A stretch of 64,000 nt of DNA from JAVDCA01 sp035293985 (lineage in GTDB: Bacteria > Pseudomonadota > Alphaproteobacteria > Rhizobiales > Xanthobacteraceae): positions 1-64,000 of the forward strand of contig DATGLS010000014.1 in NCBI GenBank assembly GCA_035293985.1, written 5' to 3'. Shown piece by piece: positions 33,757-41,939 of this stretch. The notes below the pieces were generated by a model. That model was not told the origin of the DNA. It saw only the letters and a list, made by a program, of their open reading frames with translations, and ran no database searches. The stretch's first letter is position 1. The number at the start of each line of letters is the position of its first letter. A program made the position numbers and the translations under genes.

Positions 33757-34668
33757 TCAGCAACGTGCTATCGCGGACCCGAACATATCGGGAGTGGCGC
33801 GGTTGTTGTAGCGGAACGCGAATTCCGCGACGTACAGCGGCAGGTACTTGCGGCTGACCTTGTGGAATGTGCCGACCACGCCGCGCTTAATCATCGACCA
33901 GAAGCCGTCGAGATTGTTGGTGTGGATCACGCCATGGACGTACTCGCCCTTGCTGTGATCGACGGTGCCATGCGGGAAGCGATAGTGCAGCCGATTGTAC
34001 TGCGGGGCGTCGTCGGTGCAGATCAGATCGACTTTCTCCGAAACCGTCTCGCGCACGAAGTTTTCCAGCGTGTCGCGCTGCACGTTGTTGAGCACGCGAA
34101 CGACAACGTTGCCCTTGCGCTTGATGGCGCCAGCGACCGCGATCTTGCCGGAGCCGGTCGTGCCGCTGCCGCCCGACCGCTTATTGGCGTGCTTGTTTTT
34201 GTCCTTGCCGCCGACGTAGGTCTCGTCCACCTCGACGATGCCGCCGAGCTGCTCTTGCGGCTCAATCAGCGCCGCGCGGATTTTGTGGCACATGGAATGG
34301 GCCGTCTCGTAGGAGCCGAAGCCCATCATGCGTTGGATTTGCAGGGCGCTCATTCCCTTCTTGCTGGCGAGCATGAAATGGGCAACCCGGAACCAGTCGC
34401 GGAGCGGCTTCTTGGTGTTCTCGAAGATGGTCCCGGCGATGGCCGAGAACCGATAGCCGTTTGGGTCGCACTCCCGGCACTGCCAGTGGAAGGGCTTGTA
34501 GCTCGAAGCGTCGTACAGGTCGGCATTGCCGCAGCGCGGGCAGCGGACGCCTTCCGGCCAACGGCGGGCGACCAAGTAGCTCAGGCAGGCCGCGTCGTCG
34601 CCCTCGGGGAACAGGGCGTCAAACTGGGCGACTGTCATCTGCGGGACCGGCTTCGGACGCTTGTTCAT
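33757..34668 (-). CDS. IS1595-family transposase (ISXO2-like)
   Basis: A 303-residue DDE-type transposase. The N-terminal zinc ribbon has CPRCGNADL and WQCREC (Cys43, 46, 64, 67). Catalytic residues are Asp148 in VEVDETYVGGK, Asp219/220 in ICTDDAPQY, and Asp254 in HTNNLDGFWSMIK, followed by Lys261; the third position is usually Glu or Asn. The start at 34668 follows GGAAGGA; a longer reading would cross the terminal repeat. It moves the element and reads towards the passenger gene. Confidence 0.96.
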   Translation of the reverse strand: MNKRPKPVPQMTVAQFDALFPEGDDAACLSYLVARRWPEGVRCPRCGNADLYDASSYKPFHWQCRECDPNGYRFSAIAGTIFENTKKPLRDWFRVAHFMLASKKGMSALQIQRMMGFGSYETAHSMCHKIRAALIEPQEQLGGIVEVDETYVGGKDKNKHANKRSGGSGTTGSGKIAVAGAIKRKGNVVVRVLNNVQRDTLENFVRETVSEKVDLICTDDAPQYNRLHYRFPHGTVDHSKGEYVHGVIHTNNLDGFWSMIKRGVVGTFHKVSRKYLPLYVAEFAFRYNNRATPDMFGSAIARC

Positions 34669-34711
34669 GGCTTCCTTCCTAGCGTGAGAAGGATTTTGCC
34701 ATGGTCCGGAG

Positions 34712-34737
34712 CATTTGTCAACTGGCAGATAATCGCC
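34712..34737 (-). repeat. Right terminal inverted repeat of the IS1595 element
   Basis: Begins CATTTGTC and ends GGCAGATAATCGCC; perfect match to the left repeat. The target duplication TTTGTTCT follows directly. Confidence 0.97.
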
Positions 34738-34760
34738 TTTGTTCTGCCGTTCCGCCGTGA

Positions 34761-35915
34761 TCACGCCCACAGCTGCTTACTCGCGCGGTCGGCGCCTTCC
34801 ACCAACGCACCCAGCTTGAGCCAGGCGACCTCCGGATCAATCTTGCCGTAGCCCGCAAAGGTGCCGAAGCCGCAGTCGGAACTCGCGATCACCCGCTCGC
34901 GGCCGACCACGCCGGCAAAGCGCATGATCCGCTGCGCCACCAGGTCGGGATGCTCGACGTAGTTGGTGCAGCTGTCGATGACGCCGGGCAGCAGCACCTT
35001 GTCGTCGGGCAGCTTGATGTCCTTCCACACGGCCCATTCGTGATCGTGGCGCGGGTTGGCGGCCTCGACCGACACGCCGGCCGCGTTCACACCCAAGATG
35101 ATGCTCGCCACTTTGGCGAGATCGAGATCGTAGTTGTGCGGTCCTTCGTAATTGCCCCAGCACACGTGGATCCGCACCTGGCTTGCCGGCACCTTGGCGA
35201 GGGCGTGGTTGAGCGCCTCGACGTGGAACTGCGCGCGCTCGAGGAATTCGGCCTCGGTGAGCGCCTGGAATGTCGTATGGCGCGCCATGGCGAGATCGGG
35301 ACAGTCGACCTGCAGGACGAAGCCGGCGCGCGCGATCGCCTCGTACTCGTCGCGCATCGCGTCTGCGACCGCCTCGATATAGGCCTCGTGGGTCGGGTAG
35401 TAGGCGTTGGCCAGGAACGTCGCGACCACCCCGGGCGAGGCGGCGTTGAGGAACGCGTCGGTCGGCCCAGCGGCCGTTACAGCGCGGCGCATGTTCTCGA
35501 GGTCGTGCTCCAGCGCGGTGCGGTCCTTCACCTTGACGGGACCGACGCAGGACACCCGCTTGAACGTGCGCGGGCCGGTGGCCGCCGCCATCTTGCGGCG
35601 AAGCTCGGGAAAAGGCGCGAGATCGAGGTGCGGGCGCGCGGTCTCGGTCGAGCCCTCGTTGGAAAAGCCGGTCAGGCGGTCGCGCACGTAGGTCGAGTAG
35701 CTGATCTTGCTGGTCTCCCCGTCGCTGACCACGTCGATGCCGAGATCGACCTGGCGCTTGACCGTCTCGGCGACGGCGCTGCGCATGACCGAGGCGAACG
35801 CGGCCGGGTCGGTCGCGATCTCGTTCTCGCGCCGTTGCAGCATGTCGACCACCGGCTGGCTGCGCGGCAGGCTGCCGACGTGGGTGGTGAGAATGCGATC
35901 CCGGCTGGTTTTCAC
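34761..35915 (-). CDS. MetE-like zinc-barrel protein, second paralogue
   Basis: A 384-residue protein with RILTTHVGSLPRSQPV at the start. The zinc ligands are intact: HVCWGNY, EAANPRHDHEW and SDCGFGT. It starts at GTG 35915, directly after the stop of the ABC ATPase gene, so it is the last gene of a five-gene transport operon. Its substrate is probably what that transporter imports, perhaps an organosulfur or methylated compound. It is clearly related to the protein at 29970-31157 but lies on the opposite strand, with the IS element between. Confidence 0.9.
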   Translation of the reverse strand: MKTSRDRILTTHVGSLPRSQPVVDMLQRRENEIATDPAAFASVMRSAVAETVKRQVDLGIDVVSDGETSKISYSTYVRDRLTGFSNEGSTETARPHLDLAPFPELRRKMAAATGPRTFKRVSCVGPVKVKDRTALEHDLENMRRAVTAAGPTDAFLNAASPGVVATFLANAYYPTHEAYIEAVADAMRDEYEAIARAGFVLQVDCPDLAMARHTTFQALTEAEFLERAQFHVEALNHALAKVPASQVRIHVCWGNYEGPHNYDLDLAKVASIILGVNAAGVSVEAANPRHDHEWAVWKDIKLPDDKVLLPGVIDSCTNYVEHPDLVAQRIMRFAGVVGRERVIASSDCGFGTFAGYGKIDPEVAWLKLGALVEGADRASKQLWA

Positions 35916-36737
35916 TCAATCCTCCTGCCCAACATCAGGCGTCTTCATAGCGCGCAGCGATTCCTCGCGCAGCTTGTCCCACAGGCGGGCCGTGATCGCG
36001 CCGAAGCGCTCATCGGACACGATCCGACTGTCGCGCGCCCGCGGCCAGCCGGTGGTGACGATTTCGATGAAGCGGCCGGGCCGCGCCGACATGACGGCGA
36101 CGCGGTCGGACAGCATGGCGGCCTCGTCGAGCGCATGGGTGATGAGCACGACGGTCGCGCCGGTCTCGCGCCAGATGCGCAGCAGCTCGTCGCCCATCAA
36201 GAGTCGCGTCTGCTGGTCAAGCGCGCCGAACGGCTCGTCGAGCAGCAGCACCTTCGGCTCGAGCACCAGCGTGCGCGCGATGCACACGCGCTGGCGCATG
36301 CCGCCGGAGAGCTGCGCCGGGAATGCCTTGGCGAAGGCAGCGAGACCCATGAAGGCGAGCGCATCGTCGACGCGTCGCGCCATGTCGGCCTTGGCCATGC
36401 CGCGACGGCGCAGCCCGAACGCCACATTGTCCCACACGTCGAGCCAAAAAAAGCTCGCGTCTTGTTGGAACACCGCGCCGATGCCGTCCGGCACCTGGCC
36501 ATCGAGCCGCTTTCCTTCGAAGGTTGCGCTGCCGGACGTGACCGTCGACAAGCCCGCCAGCACATCGAGCAGCGTCGATTTTCCACAGCCGGACGGACCG
36601 ACCACGGTGAAGAACTCGCCCCGGGCGATGTCGAGGTCGACCGGACCGAGCGCATGGACGTCCGCATGGCCGTCATGCCCCGGAAAGACCTTGGTGACGC
36701 CGCGCAGGCTGATCTGGCCCTCCGGCTCACCCGCCAT
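35916..36737 (-). CDS. ABC transporter ATPase (SsuB/TauB type)
   Basis: A 273-residue nucleotide-binding subunit of the nitrate/sulfonate/taurine transporter family. Walker A is GPSGCGKST, the signature LSGGMRQR, Walker B VLLLDEPF, and the switch histidine is in VVLITHALDEA. The start at 36737 overlaps the end of the preceding permease gene by 11 bp. It energises import through the two permeases upstream in the operon. The neighbouring MetE-like gene starts right after its stop codon. Confidence 0.95.
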   Translation of the reverse strand: MAGEPEGQISLRGVTKVFPGHDGHADVHALGPVDLDIARGEFFTVVGPSGCGKSTLLDVLAGLSTVTSGSATFEGKRLDGQVPDGIGAVFQQDASFFWLDVWDNVAFGLRRRGMAKADMARRVDDALAFMGLAAFAKAFPAQLSGGMRQRVCIARTLVLEPKVLLLDEPFGALDQQTRLLMGDELLRIWRETGATVVLITHALDEAAMLSDRVAVMSARPGRFIEIVTTGWPRARDSRIVSDERFGAITARLWDKLREESLRAMKTPDVGQED

Positions 36738-37464
36738 GGCGGGCCCGCCGTTCGACGATGCGCAGCAGCGCGTTGGCGCCGGCCGCAAACACGAACAGCA
36801 GCAGCGCAATCGCCATGATGTCGGTCACCGCATGAATATCCATGGCGCGGCGCAGCGCAAAGCCGAGGCCGGCGGTCGCGGCAAAGAGCTCGCCGATCAG
36901 CACGCCGAGCAGGGTCAGCGCGACGCCGACGCGGATGCCGGCGAGAATCTCCGGCAGCGCCGCCGGCGCCATGATGGTGAGGGCGGCGCCGAGCAGCGTG
37001 AGCCGCATCACGCGCGCGGTGCGATGATAGACGGGCGCGACATTGCGTACCGCATTCATGGTGAAGATCGCGATCGGGAAGACACCGTGGATCACGCCGA
37101 AGGCGATCTTGGCGGAGACGCCGAGGCCGAAGATCAGGAGAATGATCGGATAGAGGGTGATCTTGGGGATCGAGTAGAGCGTGCCGAGGATCGGATCGGC
37201 GACGTCGCCGGCGAAGCGGCGCAGCCCGAGCCACAGGCCGAGCGCGATGCCGCCGACGATCGAGATGAACGCGGCGACGGCGAACGCCACCGCGGTCGCG
37301 CCGGCGTGGTCCCAGAACGCGGACGTGCGCATGAGCCCGGCCGCCCGCGCGATGGTCGCCCATGGCGAAGCGAGCACGTCGGGCCCGACCGCCCAGTGCA
37401 CGAGCTGCCACAACGCCAGCAGGCCGGCGGCCAGCAACAGGAAATCTGTGCGGCTCGATTTCAT
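36727..37464 (-). CDS. ABC transporter permease (SsuC/TauC type), first copy
   Basis: A 245-residue inner-membrane permease with about six helices (LLLAAGLLALWQLVHWAV, AVAAFISIVGGIALGLWLGL, LYSIPKITLYPIILLIFGLG). The coupling loop that contacts the ATPase is ALPEILAGIRVGVALTLLG. It overlaps the ATPase gene by 11 bp and the other permease by 4 bp. Having two different permease genes suggests a heterodimeric channel. Confidence 0.93.
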   Translation of the reverse strand: MKSSRTDFLLLAAGLLALWQLVHWAVGPDVLASPWATIARAAGLMRTSAFWDHAGATAVAFAVAAFISIVGGIALGLWLGLRRFAGDVADPILGTLYSIPKITLYPIILLIFGLGVSAKIAFGVIHGVFPIAIFTMNAVRNVAPVYHRTARVMRLTLLGAALTIMAPAALPEILAGIRVGVALTLLGVLIGELFAATAGLGFALRRAMDIHAVTDIMAIALLLFVFAAGANALLRIVERRARHGG

Positions 37465-38231
37465 CGCTGGCCGAAGCGGCGGTGCAGCCGCTTCTCCCAG
37501 CTCGACAGCGCGCCGTTGACGGCCATGACGCCGATCAGCAGGAGGAGCAGCATGCCGTACATGGTTCTGTTGTCGAAGTTGTCGTAGGCATACGCGATGC
37601 GCTTGCCGATGCCCTCGGTGGCGAGGATGAACTCACCCGCCACGATGCCGATCACCGAATAGGCGACCGCGAGCTTGACGCCGGTGACGAGATGCGGCGC
37701 CGCCGACGGCAGGCGGAGCAACGCGAGCTGGCGCAGCCCGTCGAGCCGCAGAATCGCGCCGGTCTTTGCGACCACCGGCGGCACGTGACCGAGGCCGAGC
37801 GTCGTGTTGACGATCATCGCCACCACGCCGAACATCGCGCCCATCACGATCAAGGCGGTGCGGCCGACCCCGAAAACGACGATCAGCAGCGGATAGAAAA
37901 CGAAAGTCGGGATCGCGTAGTAGGCCGACAGCAGCGGCACGAGGGGCCGGCGCACGCGCGGCAGCGCGTGCAGTGCAGCTCCGATGAGGAATCCGCCGAT
38001 CACGGCGAGGAGCGCGGCCGCAACGACGTTGACGAGCGTGAAGAGGATATCCGCGTTGTAGAGGCCCGCCCACAGGATGTTCCACAAAGCCGCGACCATC
38101 TCGCTCGGCGGAATCATCGTCACACGGTTGATGATGCCCAGGCGGCAGAGCAGCTCGAGCGCTGCGCACGAAGCCAGAATCAACGCCGCCCTGACGACGC
38201 CGACCTTGATGTCGTGCGAGCGACATCGCAT
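37461..38231 (-). CDS. ABC transporter permease (SsuC/TauC type), second copy
   Basis: A 256-residue permease, homologous to the product of the next gene in the operon. It has LILASCAALELLCRLGII, AALLAVIGGFLIGAALHAL and YAIPTFVFYPLLIVVFGVG as membrane helices and LPSAAPHLVTGVKLAVAYS as the coupling loop. Its stop overlaps the next start by 4 bp. A dispersed repeat separates it from the binding-protein gene upstream. Confidence 0.93.
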   Translation of the reverse strand: MRCRSHDIKVGVVRAALILASCAALELLCRLGIINRVTMIPPSEMVAALWNILWAGLYNADILFTLVNVVAAALLAVIGGFLIGAALHALPRVRRPLVPLLSAYYAIPTFVFYPLLIVVFGVGRTALIVMGAMFGVVAMIVNTTLGLGHVPPVVAKTGAILRLDGLRQLALLRLPSAAPHLVTGVKLAVAYSVIGIVAGEFILATEGIGKRIAYAYDNFDNRTMYGMLLLLLIGVMAVNGALSSWEKRLHRRFGQR

Positions 38232-38244
38232 CGGCCTACTCCAC

Positions 38245-38329
38245 CGTCATGCCCGGGCGTGTCCCGGGCATCCACCTCTTTGCGCGGGCGCCGAAGACGC
38301 GGATGGCCGGGACAAGCCCGGCCACGACG
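38245..38329. repeat. CGTCATGCCCGGG-type dispersed palindromic repeat
   Basis: Runs from CGTCATGCCCGGGCGTG to GACAAGCCCGGCCACGACG. It lies inside the transporter operon between the binding-protein and permease genes, so it may lower the downstream mRNA level or stabilise the upstream part. Confidence 0.75.
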
Positions 38330-38347
38330 GAAATCAAATTGCGCATA

Positions 38348-39322
38348 TCAGAACGCTTTCTGCAGATCCTGCGGCAGATACTGCTGATCGATCGCTGCCT
38401 TCCAGTCGACCGGGCCCTTCACCTCGCCGATCAGCTGCAGGCCGTCGGACATCTTCGTGAGCGCTTCCTGGTCGAAGCCGCCCGGGGACCACTCGCCTTT
38501 ATAGCCGAAATATTTCGGAAAATAGGTGGCGACGTCCTTGGCATCCTGCTGCCACACCTTGGCGTAGATCGCGATCGCCTCGTCGTGATGGGCATAGATG
38601 TAGTCGACCCCGCGGCGATGGATGTCGATCAGCTTGCGCACCGTGTCGGGATGCTCGCTCGCGAATTTGCGCGTCGTCACGCCGACGAGCCAGGTCATGC
38701 GCGGAATCAGATCGGCGAAATGAAAGATGACGCGGTACTTGTCCGGCTTGAGCGTCAGGATCGGATCGATGAGCGGCGCCGCATCGATGCCGCCGGAGTC
38801 GAGCAGCGTGAGCCCGCCGCTGAATCCGCCGGTCGCGACCGGCTCGACCTGACCGAGCATGCCGGCCTCCTTCAGCGCCAGGCGCAGCAGCAGCTCGCTC
38901 GTCGATTTCGGCCCGGTGAAGCCGGCCTTGCGGCCTTTGAGGTCCTGGACGCCATGGATATTGCTTTTCGGATTGGCGACGAGGGCGATCTCGCCGATGT
39001 GGTCGCTCGCCGTGTTGACGATGACGATGTCGAGCCCGGCGCGCTGGGCGGCGAGCGCCGCCGAGGTCGCGACCTCGCCGTACGGCAGGTCGCTTGCCAG
39101 CATGTTGCGCAACGTGGTGCCGCCGCCCTCGCCCGAGATGATGTGGTCGATCTTGACCCCTTCGGCGGCGAAGAAGCCCTTCTCCAGCGCGACCGCCCAC
39201 GGCAGGGTCGCGGTGACGCGGCCATATTGACTGACCGCCATGTCGGCGGCATGCGACGCGGGCGAATGGCAGATCGCCAATGCGGCACATGCGATCGAAA
39301 GCGCCCACCGCGCGCACTGCAT
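38348..39322 (-). CDS. ABC transporter substrate-binding protein (NMT1/SsuA-like)
   Basis: A 324-residue periplasmic binding protein, first gene of the transporter operon. It starts MQCARWALSIACAALAIC with a cleavage site after SHAADM; GGGAGGAAA precedes the ATG. The fold is the NMT1/THI5-like type used for nitrate, sulfonate, taurine and pyrimidine precursors (VALEKGFFAAEGVKID, GRKAGFTGPKSTSELLLR). The ligand cannot be read from the sequence; the MetE-like gene in the operon suggests an organosulfur or methylated compound. Confidence 0.92.
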   Translation of the reverse strand: MQCARWALSIACAALAICHSPASHAADMAVSQYGRVTATLPWAVALEKGFFAAEGVKIDHIISGEGGGTTLRNMLASDLPYGEVATSAALAAQRAGLDIVIVNTASDHIGEIALVANPKSNIHGVQDLKGRKAGFTGPKSTSELLLRLALKEAGMLGQVEPVATGGFSGGLTLLDSGGIDAAPLIDPILTLKPDKYRVIFHFADLIPRMTWLVGVTTRKFASEHPDTVRKLIDIHRRGVDYIYAHHDEAIAIYAKVWQQDAKDVATYFPKYFGYKGEWSPGGFDQEALTKMSDGLQLIGEVKGPVDWKAAIDQQYLPQDLQKAF

Positions 39323-39459
39323 TGGTTTCCTCCCTGATTTCGTGGCGAGTATGTCACGCGACGTGCGAGGGTAAAACCCGACGAGCGTCTTGCAATTCGC
39401 CGCAGGTGGGAGACAGCCCACACATGGCCCATGTGACATTCCGATCTCGCCAAACACAC

Positions 39460-39585
39460 CGGCCGCCCTCTCCCGGCTCGCGGTCGCTCGCGGGGGGAGT
39501 GGGAGCTGCCGTCGGCGTAAGGGCGAGCGGCGAGAGGCGCCTCCCTACCCTCTCCGCATGCGGGAAAGGAGCGGCGCGAATTTGT
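39460..39585. repeat. CCCTCTCCCGGCTCGCGG dispersed palindromic repeat
   Basis: Inverted elements CCGGCTCGCGG and CGCTCGCGGGGGGAG, then CCCTCTCCGCATGCGGGAAAG. Same type as the blocks at 9586 and 15163. It fills most of the 277-bp gap between the transporter operon and nth. Confidence 0.6.
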
Positions 39586-39599
39586 GGCAAGAAACGAAC

Positions 39600-40382
39600 C
39601 TATGCCTGCACGGTCTTTTCCGGCCAGCGGCAGAGGTCGTTGATCAGGCACTTCTCACACAGCGGCTTGCGCGCCACGCACGTGTAGCGGCCGTGCAGGA
39701 TCAGCCAATGGTGGGCGTGCAGCTTGTACGCGTCGGGCACGACCCGTTCGAGGTTCATCTCCACCTCGTAGGGATCCTTCCCGGGGGCGAGGCCGGTGCG
39801 GTTGCCGACGCGGAAGATGTGGGTGTCGACCGCGATGGTCGGCTGGCCAAACGCGATGTTGAGCACCACGTTCGCGGTCTTGCGGCCGACGCCGGGCAAT
39901 TCCTCGAGCGCCTCGCGCAGCGGCGGCACCAGGCCGTGGTGCCTGGCGATGAGCTGCTCGGACAGCGCGATGACGTTCTTCGCCTTGGTGCGATAAAGGC
40001 CGATGGTCTTGATCAGCTCGCGCACCTTGGCTTCGCCGAGCGCGACCATCTTCTCGGGCGTATCGGCGGCGGCAAACAGCGCCGGTGTCGCCTTGTTGAC
40101 GCCGGCATCGGTCGCCTGGGCGGACAGCACCACCGCCACGAGCAACGTGTAGGGGTTGATGTGCTGCAGCTCGCCGCGCGGCTCGGGATTGGCGGTGTGG
40201 AAGCGGCGAAAGGCCTCAGTGACCTCGGCCGCGCTCCAGGGCTTTATTTTCGACTTCACCTGGGGTTCAGGCTTCGCCTGCAGCTTCGGGTTCGCGTGCA
40301 ATTTTCGTTTCGCCAGCTTGGCGCGTTTCGCGACTTCCGCCGGCTTGCGCGTTGCCTTCTTCGAGGTGGTCCTGCGAGCCAT
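39600..40382 (-). CDS. nth: Endonuclease III (DNA glycosylase/AP lyase)
   Basis: A 260-residue base-excision repair enzyme that removes oxidised pyrimidines and nicks abasic sites. The helix-hairpin-helix is ELPGVGRKTANVV, the catalytic Asp is in AVDTHIFRV, and the C-terminal 4Fe-4S loop is CVARKPLCEKCLINDLC with the classic spacing 6-2-5. An unusual lysine/alanine-rich N-terminal extension of about 45 residues precedes the core. It starts at 40382, divergent from the DUF2244 gene only 22 bp away. Confidence 0.96.
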   Translation of the reverse strand: MARRTTSKKATRKPAEVAKRAKLAKRKLHANPKLQAKPEPQVKSKIKPWSAAEVTEAFRRFHTANPEPRGELQHINPYTLLVAVVLSAQATDAGVNKATPALFAAADTPEKMVALGEAKVRELIKTIGLYRTKAKNVIALSEQLIARHHGLVPPLREALEELPGVGRKTANVVLNIAFGQPTIAVDTHIFRVGNRTGLAPGKDPYEVEMNLERVVPDAYKLHAHHWLILHGRYTCVARKPLCEKCLINDLCRWPEKTVQA

Positions 40383-40404
40383 GGAACTCGTATAATAAGA
40401 CGTC

Positions 40405-40926
40405 ATGATTTCAGGCAATGCCGAAAATCTGGAATCCACCGTGGAACCCACGTTGTTTTCCGCAATCATCACGCCGCACCGATCGCTGAGCGGCATGGGG
40501 TTCCTGATTCTGATGAGCGCCGTCGGCGGCGCGAGCTTCGCGGCCGGAATGATGTTCCTGATCATGGGGGCTTGGCCGGTGTTCGGCTTCTTCGGGCTGG
40601 ACGTGCTCCTGATCTATTGGGCGTTCCGCCTCAACTATCGCCGCGCGCGTGCTTACGAGGAGGTCATGGTCACGCCCTCCGAGCTGCGCGTGCGCAAGGT
40701 CAGCCATCGCGGACAAGTGGCCGAGTGGTCGCTCAATCCGCTGTGGGTGCGGATTGATCGCGACAGCCACGAGGAATTCGGCATCGAGCGGCTCTTTTTG
40801 GTGTCACGTGGCCGCCGGCTGCCGATCGCGGGATTTCTGAGCCCACCCGAGAAGGAAAGCTTCGCCGCCGCCTTGGGGGCCGCCATCGGCGAGGCCAAGC
40901 GCGGACCGACCCGTACGGTATTTTGA
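40405..40926 (+). CDS. DUF2244 integral membrane protein
   Basis: A 173-residue protein with two adjacent hydrophobic helices (GMGFLILMSAVGGASFAAG, FGFFGLDVLLIYWAFRLNY) and a soluble C-terminal part, MVTPSELRVRKVSHRG and IAGFLSPPEKESFAAALG. This is the DUF2244 pattern, found next to nth in many Rhizobiales. Function is unknown. The two divergent starts leave only 22 bp, so their promoters overlap the coding regions. Confidence 0.88.
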   Translation: MISGNAENLESTVEPTLFSAIITPHRSLSGMGFLILMSAVGGASFAAGMMFLIMGAWPVFGFFGLDVLLIYWAFRLNYRRARAYEEVMVTPSELRVRKVSHRGQVAEWSLNPLWVRIDRDSHEEFGIERLFLVSRGRRLPIAGFLSPPEKESFAAALGAAIGEAKRGPTRTVF

Positions 40927-41022
40927 TGCCCTCACGGATATGTGCGAAGATGTGTGAAGGCCGCGTGCTGGTGCTCGTGTAGATAGGGCGGCGCCCAGCG
41001 CCGCGACCGAGGGAGGATTTCC

Positions 41023-41769
41023 ATGTCGTCGTTGCTGCGGCCCCACAGGGAGCACAAACGCATGCGCCTGCCCATCACTTCCGCCGCCGTCCTGGCTCTG
41101 CTGGGCATTGCGGCCGCCTTCTCGCTGCAAGCTCGCACCGCCGAAAGCGCCACATCCTTGCCCGCCCCGGCGGTCGATACGCCGGCGGCCGCGCAGCAGG
41201 ACTCCGAAACGGCCGTGCTCGCGGGCGGCTGCTTCTGGGGTGTGCAGGCGGTCTTCCAGCACGTGAAGGGCGTCAACCAGGTGCTGTCGGGCTACGCGGG
41301 CGGCGCCAAGGACACGGCGCAGTACGAGATGGTGAGCACCGGCACCACCGGCCACGCCGAGTCGGTGCAGATCAAGTTCGATCCGCGCCAGATCTCCTAC
41401 GGCCGTATCCTGCAGATCTATTTCTCGGTCGCGCACAATCCGACCGAGCTCAACCGGCAGGGACCGGACACCGGCACGCAGTATCGGTCGAATATCTTCT
41501 ATGTCGATGCGACGCAGCAGAAGATCGCGCAGGCCTATATCGCGCAGCTCGACAAGGCGAAGGTCTTCAGCGACCCGATCGTGACCAAGCTGACGCCATT
41601 CACGGCGTTCTATCCGGCCGAGCGCTATCACCAGAACTACGCGACGCTGCACCCGGACAATCCGTACATCTATTACAACGACCTGCCGAAGGTCGAAAAT
41701 CTCAAGCGCCTGTTTCCGGATCTCTATATGGATCAGCCGGTGCTGGTGCGGTCCGCCTCACGGTTCTGA
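41023..41769 (+). CDS. msrA: Peptide methionine sulfoxide reductase MsrA, probably exported
   Basis: A 248-residue enzyme that reduces methionine-S-sulfoxide. The catalytic cysteine is in GGCFWGVQAVF; also present are GYAGG, FDPRQISYG and a tyrosine-rich C-terminus. A 50-residue N-terminal extension has a signal-like hydrophobic stretch (AAVLALLGIAAAFSLQA), so it probably works in the periplasm or is membrane-anchored. GAGGGAGG precedes the ATG at 41023; an internal ATG at 41062 would still keep the signal. Confidence 0.94.
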   Translation: MSSLLRPHREHKRMRLPITSAAVLALLGIAAAFSLQARTAESATSLPAPAVDTPAAAQQDSETAVLAGGCFWGVQAVFQHVKGVNQVLSGYAGGAKDTAQYEMVSTGTTGHAESVQIKFDPRQISYGRILQIYFSVAHNPTELNRQGPDTGTQYRSNIFYVDATQQKIAQAYIAQLDKAKVFSDPIVTKLTPFTAFYPAERYHQNYATLHPDNPYIYYNDLPKVENLKRLFPDLYMDQPVLVRSASRF

Positions 41770-41791
41770 ACAAATCCATCAACGCACTCGA

Positions 41792-41929
41792 CGTCATGGC
41801 CGGGCAATGACCAGGCTTGACCCGGCCGTCCACGTCTTTGCCGCGCGCAAGAAACACGTGGATTCCCAGGATAGAGGCGAGCGAAGCGACGCCGTTCTTC
41901 GAACGGCCATGACCGGGCATGCCGGGGAC
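41792..41929. repeat. CGTCATGGCCGGG-type dispersed palindromic repeat
   Basis: Starts CGTCATGGCCGGGC and contains CCACGTCTT and AACACGTGG arms and GGCCATGACCGGGCATG. It fills the space between convergent msrA and the deacetylase gene. Confidence 0.75.
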
Positions 41930-41939
41930 ATATTGATTC

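Larger units (their letters stand above)
32537..34737. mobile_element. IS1595-family element with passenger gene
   Basis: Complete 2201-bp insertion sequence. The ends are perfect 26-bp terminal inverted repeats (32537-32562 and 34712-34737) starting GGCGATTATCTGCCAG. They are flanked by an 8-bp target duplication TTTGTTCT at 32529-32536 and 34738-34745, the size typical of IS1595. It carries a transposase on the minus strand and a passenger membrane-protein gene on the plus strand, convergent. Perfect repeats and duplication point to a recent, intact insertion. Confidence 0.95.

Noticed and set aside
34950..37587. Long rightward reading frames opposite the ABC transporter operon
   Set aside because: Shadow frames of well-supported minus-strand genes, with no ribosome binding sites or domains.
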